Shown piece by piece: positions 60,041 through 64,000 of a DNA stretch of 64,000 nt. Made by a program: the position numbers and the translations under genes. The notes under the pieces were generated by a model. The model was given only the letters and a program-made list of their open reading frames with translations. It had not been told where the DNA came from and did no database searches. Within the stretch, counting starts at the first letter, position 1, and each line of letters begins with the position of its first letter. This stretch comes from Agrobacterium tumefaciens (GTDB lineage: Bacteria; Pseudomonadota; Alphaproteobacteria; Rhizobiales; Rhizobiaceae), in contig CP048470.1 in the NCBI GenBank assembly GCA_025559845.1, positions 1,225,001-1,289,000 on the forward strand, read 5' to 3'.

Positions 60041-60070
60041 CGGCGAGGTTGTGGGCAACCTCGCCGTTTT
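60041..60070 (+). terminator. Terminator of blcABC
   Basis: CGGCGAGGTT (60041-60050) and AACCTCGCCG (60057-60066) form a perfect 10-bp stem with a 6-base loop, followed by TTTT. It ends about 60 bases past the blcC stop and 28 bases before the convergent AraC gene ends. Confidence 0.88.
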
Positions 60071-60098
60071 GCCTGAAAAGGCAGCATCGTTCGTGAAT

Positions 60099-61091
60099 TC
60101 AGAGGTCTTGCCGCGCGCCCGTCGTGCGCAGGCGAGATGGCTGGACACCGAAACGTCTGAGAAAAAGCTGCGAGAAATGGCTGGGGTTGCCGTAGCCGAC
60201 AGCAAGTGCCGCCTGGGTGATCGACATCGCACCTGTTTCAATCATGCGACGCGCCTCCAACAGACGCTGTTCCTGCAGAAACGCGTAAACGGAAAAGCCG
60301 TAAAGTACCTTGAAGCCGGCTTTCAGCCGCTTTTGCGTCAGCCCCACTTCACGGGCGAGGTCCTCGAGCGACCAGGGATGCGAAAGATCAGCGATCATCA
60401 AATCCCGGACACGTTGTAAAGCCCGACGATCGCGTGGCGGCGTCTTTATCGCAACCTGGGCATGGCGCATGGCACTGATCGAGGCGTTGATGATATCGAG
60501 TGCGCGTGCCTCGAAGGCAAGGTCGTCATTTTCCACCATGGCGCTATCGAAAAGCGCGCGTGCAACAGACAGCAGTTGCGGCGGAACCGGCAAGACACCA
60601 ACCCATGTCCCGTTACCGGACGCGACATGCAAAGCATGCTGCTCATCGAGCGAGGATAGGACATCTGCCGCACCAAGCTTCTGCCAAAGGGCGGTATCGA
60701 TGCGAATGTCCATACCCTTGAAACGCGTTCCGACCGGAACGTCGTAGAACCCGACGGCGCCTTCCGGGGCTGCCATGATGTAGATGCGACCGGGCCGGTA
60801 TGGCAGGCTCGAGACACGTTCGCCATCGGCATCCAGAAGCCAGCCCTGACCTGCGGCCTCGAACAGGAAATCGATGGCCACGCAGGGTTCCGTTGCGAAA
60901 CGGCCGGCGAAATCAGCACCGATCACCATATCGAACACGGAAATCGTCAAGCCGGGACGGACGCCGAGGATCTTGTAGGCGCCGTCCGTCGAGGTGGTCG
61001 CAAAACTCGTTTCCGTAGGATTCGGCCCTAAAACAACGACATCGTTCTGATCTGACTGGACCAAAGCCCTCTGCTCAACGCGCAAGTTCAT
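60099..61091 (-). CDS. AraC-family regulator of siderophore uptake
   Basis: 330 residues. Large N-terminal sensing domain and C-terminal double helix-turn-helix (about 225-320): LEDLAREVGLTQKRLKAGFK and the conserved ITQAALAVGYGNPSHFSQLF. The layout is that of PchR/YbtA/RhrA-type regulators that sense their siderophore in the cytoplasm. Divergent from the permease-receptor pair, which supports that role. Confidence 0.85.
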   Translation of the reverse strand: MNLRVEQRALVQSDQNDVVVLGPNPTETSFATTSTDGAYKILGVRPGLTISVFDMVIGADFAGRFATEPCVAIDFLFEAAGQGWLLDADGERVSSLPYRPGRIYIMAAPEGAVGFYDVPVGTRFKGMDIRIDTALWQKLGAADVLSSLDEQHALHVASGNGTWVGVLPVPPQLLSVARALFDSAMVENDDLAFEARALDIINASISAMRHAQVAIKTPPRDRRALQRVRDLMIADLSHPWSLEDLAREVGLTQKRLKAGFKVLYGFSVYAFLQEQRLLEARRMIETGAMSITQAALAVGYGNPSHFSQLFLRRFGVQPSRLRTTGARQDL

Positions 61092-61221
61092 GATCGGCCC
61101 CCACTTTTGCTGCCGATCAAAAAAGTGACCGGATCACGACAGTCTTGAACCTGATTACAATAGTCAAGTTTACGCCGTCAATCTATGGAGGTCGGGAACT
61201 TCATTGCGAGGGGCAATGTCC

Positions 61222-62472
61222 ATGACTTTCCTTCAAACCAGCGCACGATCCAGCGCCTGGCTCGTTCTCGGCCTGCTAGCAGGTCTTTATGCCGCCCAGT
61301 CGGTCACCGGCAGCATGGTGCAGTCAGCGTTGCCTGTGGTGCTGCGTGACACAGGCATGCCGCTTGACCAGATCGGATTTCTCGCCGTTCTCTTTCTTCC
61401 GTGGGCGCTCAAGTTTCTCTGGGCACCGCTGGTCGATCGCTTTTTCAGTGAGCTTGCGTGGATATTGTTTAGCCAGGCAGGCATCATCGTCTGCTTCCTC
61501 ATCGCCGCGGCGTTTCCACCCCAAACGCATCTGATGCCGCTTACGGCGGTGTTGCTGGTCATGGCGACACTTGCAGCCACACAGGACATCGCAACGGATT
61601 CGCTTGCCGTCCGAGCCACCACCGAAGAGAGCCGCGGGGCGGCGAGTGGCGCCTCGACAGCCGGTGCCTATATCGGGTTCCTGCTCGGCGGCGGTTTGTG
61701 GCTGATCGTCTACAGCCATGCCGGCTGGGCCGTTTCGATGGTCGTCATGGCAGTTTTTGTGGCTCTGCTAAGCATTCCGGTGCTGTTGGCCAGACGGCTT
61801 GCGGCACCACGCCAAAGGCCGGTCCATCAAGCCCGGCGCATGCTGCTGCGCGGAACCTTTTCCAATCGCCGGCTGATGACCAGTCTGATCTTTCTTGCCG
61901 TCTATCAGGTCGGATTGCGCATGGGTTCGGCGATGACTGGCCCCTATCTCGTGGATAAGGGCCTGTCGCTGGAAATGATTGGTACGCTACGCGGAGCCGG
62001 CGGCGCTATCGCAGGTTTTGTCGCGTCGACGCTTGCTGCACTCGTCGTCCAGGTAATCGGCATTCGCCGGGCGATCCTTGTGGCCGCGGGCCTTAATGCC
62101 CTGCTTCTTTTCGCGCTCGCCTCACTCGAATTCTGGAGCGCCGTATCGCAGAGCATTGCCGCCGGTCTCATGGTGGCGCAGGCGGCTGCTGTCGCCATGT
62201 CCTTCGTCGCGCTTTATGCGGCGATGATGAATTGGTGTGACGCGGAGCGGACCGCAACTGATTTTGCCGTTTTGCAAAGCCTCGATGCGATCATCGCCAT
62301 TGCCGCATCGTCGATCGCCGGCCTGCTCGGCAAATCGCTTGGCTATGGGACGCTGTTCGGGGCATCGGCCCTGTTCATTCTGACTGCGATCCTGATCGCC
62401 CCTTGGGTTTTGCCGGTCTCCGCCCGCAAGTCTTCTCACTTTCCATCCGCAGAAAAGGTATCGCACTCATGA
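61222..62472 (+). CDS. RhtX/FptX-type siderophore permease (MFS)
   Basis: About 416 residues from ATG 61222 with GAGGGG nine bases upstream; ATG 61216 and TTG 61204 are alternatives. Twelve hydrophobic segments. LPWALKFLWAPLVDRF and QDIATDSLAV are typical of the AmpG-like RhtX/FptX group, single-protein inner-membrane importers for siderophores such as rhizobactin 1021 and pyochelin. It overlaps the receptor start (ATGA) and is divergent from the AraC gene. Confidence 0.88.
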   Translation: MTFLQTSARSSAWLVLGLLAGLYAAQSVTGSMVQSALPVVLRDTGMPLDQIGFLAVLFLPWALKFLWAPLVDRFFSELAWILFSQAGIIVCFLIAAAFPPQTHLMPLTAVLLVMATLAATQDIATDSLAVRATTEESRGAASGASTAGAYIGFLLGGGLWLIVYSHAGWAVSMVVMAVFVALLSIPVLLARRLAAPRQRPVHQARRMLLRGTFSNRRLMTSLIFLAVYQVGLRMGSAMTGPYLVDKGLSLEMIGTLRGAGGAIAGFVASTLAALVVQVIGIRRAILVAAGLNALLLFALASLEFWSAVSQSIAAGLMVAQAAAVAMSFVALYAAMMNWCDAERTATDFAVLQSLDAIIAIAASSIAGLLGKSLGYGTLFGASALFILTAILIAPWVLPVSARKSSHFPSAEKVSHS

Positions 62473-64000
62473 TGCGTCATCGCCTCCTTGGCGTCTCCGC
62501 CCTCGCCATCATCGCCAGCACGCAGCCCAATGGGGCCGTGGCACAAGAGGTTTCCAGCGATACGGTGCTGGCCCCAATCGTGATCACAGCCACCAAGCGC
62601 AGCGAGGATTACTTCCTGCTGCCATCGACGGTCGATTTTGCCAGCGCCGATGAACTGTCCGTCCGCAACATCGACAGCGTTGCCGATCTCGACAGGGTGT
62701 TCCCGGACGTGAACATCCGCACACGGTCCAGCCGCGCCTATTCCAACTTCACAATCCGTGGGCAGGCTTCGCTCGATTTCTATAATCCAAGCACGCAGGT
62801 TTATGTCGATGGCCTGCCGCAGGACAGCTTCAACCTCTCGCGCAGTCTGCCTGGCAATCTCGAAAGCGTCGAACTGCTCTATGGTCCGCAAGGTACGCTG
62901 TACGGTCGCGGCGCCATCGGCGGCGTCATCAACATCACCACGCGGAAGCCGGACAATGACATGCGGTTCGGTTTTGATGGCGACATCAATTCGGAGGGCG
63001 CCGGTGGTACCTTCTATGGCAACCTGCCGCTTGTTGACGGCGTCCTGTTCAGCGATATCACTTTGACCGGCCTCCACCACAAGGACCAGTATACCGCCAT
63101 GCTGACGGGAGAAGAGGTTGGAGGAAGCAACGATCTCAACGGTCAAGTGCGGTTGCGTTACGCGCCGGAGGGAAGCCCGCTCGACGTTATGGTGTCAGCA
63201 GGTCGTGGTCGCGTCACCTCCACCGAAGAGTATTTCGTCATGGAATCGATGCTGGAAGACAGGATCGCCTTGCCCGTTCCATCGAAATATACGCTCGATA
63301 CCTGGAATTTCGGCATCAACGCCAGCTACGATCTTGGCACTGCAACCGTCACGGCGCTGACCGGCTACCAGAACAGCGATTTCGATCGCACCGTGTTCGG
63401 CACCTACACGCCGGAGAAGCAATGGACATTGAGCCAGGAGCTTCGCATCGCCTCCAATCCCGATGAGGGCAATGCTGTCGATTATGTCGCCGGTCTCTAT
63501 TTCCAACATCTTGATTTTACCCGCGCCATTCCGAGCTACGGCCAGATCGCTCAGCAAAAGATCGATTCCTACGCCGTGTTCGCAGATGTGACATGGCATG
63601 CCACTGATCGTCTCGACGTTACGCCCGGCCTACGCTTCGACCATGAAAGGGTTGCCGCAAAGGCGACCGGTACCTTGTCACTCAACGACAGCGACAATTT
63701 CAGCGCTATCTCGCCAAAGCTGGGTGCGAGCTACGGGCTGACCGATGAGTGGCGGCTCTACGGCCTGTTCAGCACCGGCTTCAAGGCAGGGGGCTTCACA
63801 CGCACGCTGACGACCGCGAATATCGCCTATACCTATGATCCGCAGAACACCTATAATGGTGAGATCGGCCTTAAGTATCGCAACGACGAAGGCACTCTCG
63901 AAGGCCAGCTTTCTGCCTATTACAACGTCACGAAGGACTATCAGATGTTCGTCGGCGTGCAGCCGCTGCAATATCTGCAGAACGTGGGTGAAGTCACGGC
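62469..64000 (+). CDS. TonB-dependent siderophore receptor (3' end outside window)
   Basis: The reading frame opens at ATG 62469 and stays open to the window edge (510 codons seen; the family is usually 650-750 residues). Signal peptide to about residue 24 (AVAQE), then the segment APIVITATKR that is the TonB box region. The plug domain includes VYVDGLPQD and ELLYGPQGTLYGRGAIGGVI. Beta-barrel strands follow, with RLYGLFSTGFKAGGF near the end. Coupled to the RhtX-type permease by ATGA overlap. The exact siderophore is unknown; no biosynthesis genes are in the window. Confidence 0.92.
   Translation, partial: MMRHRLLGVSALAIIASTQPNGAVAQEVSSDTVLAPIVITATKRSEDYFLLPSTVDFASADELSVRNIDSVADLDRVFPDVNIRTRSSRAYSNFTIRGQASLDFYNPSTQVYVDGLPQDSFNLSRSLPGNLESVELLYGPQGTLYGRGAIGGVINITTRKPDNDMRFGFDGDINSEGAGGTFYGNLPLVDGVLFSDITLTGLHHKDQYTAMLTGEEVGGSNDLNGQVRLRYAPEGSPLDVMVSAGRGRVTSTEEYFVMESMLEDRIALPVPSKYTLDTWNFGINASYDLGTATVTALTGYQNSDFDRTVFGTYTPEKQWTLSQELRIASNPDEGNAVDYVAGLYFQHLDFTRAIPSYGQIAQQKIDSYAVFADVTWHATDRLDVTPGLRFDHERVAAKATGTLSLNDSDNFSAISPKLGASYGLTDEWRLYGLFSTGFKAGGFTRTLTTANIAYTYDPQNTYNGEIGLKYRNDEGTLEGQLSAYYNVTKDYQMFVGVQPLQYLQNVGEVT

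Overview
The window looks like a chromosome or chromid segment of a Rhizobiaceae bacterium, most likely Agrobacterium or a close relative. The signs are the 3' part of an rRNA operon whose 23S carries a helix-9 insertion stem of the alphaproteobacterial type, 5S followed by tRNA-fMet, a blcR/blcABC (attJKLM) lactone locus, a divergent pcaR-pcaIJF locus, a LigD gene next to two Ku genes, and dense ABC-transporter catabolic operons. I see no insertion sequence, phage, integrase or CRISPR array. The assignment is inferred from gene content, not from a database match.

Layout. 1-3.5 kb: end of the 16S-23S spacer, 23S, 5S, a terminator-like hairpin and tRNA-fMet. 3.9-6 kb: a secreted cytochrome P460-like protein, convergent with an exported epoxide-hydrolase-like protein. 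6.2-18.2 kb: a hydroxyproline-type catabolic region. A GntR regulator with ProC-like and PanE-like genes lies on the minus strand. Divergent from it are a polar amino acid ABC importer, a DapA-family deaminase/lyase, a D-amino-acid oxidoreductase, an aldehyde dehydrogenase, a proline-racemase-family protein with a Ser/Cys pair, and two SDRs. The second SDR appears to start at an ATA codon. 18.2-28.3 kb: a LysR regulator divergent from a peptide-type ABC importer operon that also encodes a second DapA-family protein, two nucleoside hydrolases and a ribokinase-family kinase, so a nucleoside or nucleoside-conjugate salvage operon.

28.4-34.5 kb: non-homologous end joining (LigD, two Ku proteins) plus a pair of conserved envelope proteins. 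34.7-40.5 kb: an FAD monooxygenase, the pcaIJF genes of the beta-ketoadipate pathway with divergent pcaR, and an orphan FecCD permease resembling half of FhuB. 40.7-47.2 kb: a cupin, then a tightly coupled operon of biotin carrier protein, biotin carboxylase, a carrier-like paralogue without the biotin lysine, PxpB, PxpC, PxpA and an aminotransferase. This is the most unusual system here and could be a fully split biotin-dependent amide/5-oxoproline carboxylase. 47.2-53.9 kb: a LysR regulator divergent from an SDR, a complete polar amino acid ABC importer, an RraA-family aldolase and an extra ABC ATPase.

54-64 kb: an ABC-F ATPase, then blcR divergent from blcABC (succinate semialdehyde dehydrogenase, alcohol dehydrogenase, lactonase), which turns gamma-butyrolactone into succinate. 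Last comes a siderophore-uptake module of an AraC regulator, an RhtX/FptX-type permease and a TonB-dependent receptor cut off by the window end. Overall this is an accessory catabolic region of a soil or plant-associated scavenger, with many ATGA-overlapping genes that indicate translationally coupled operons.
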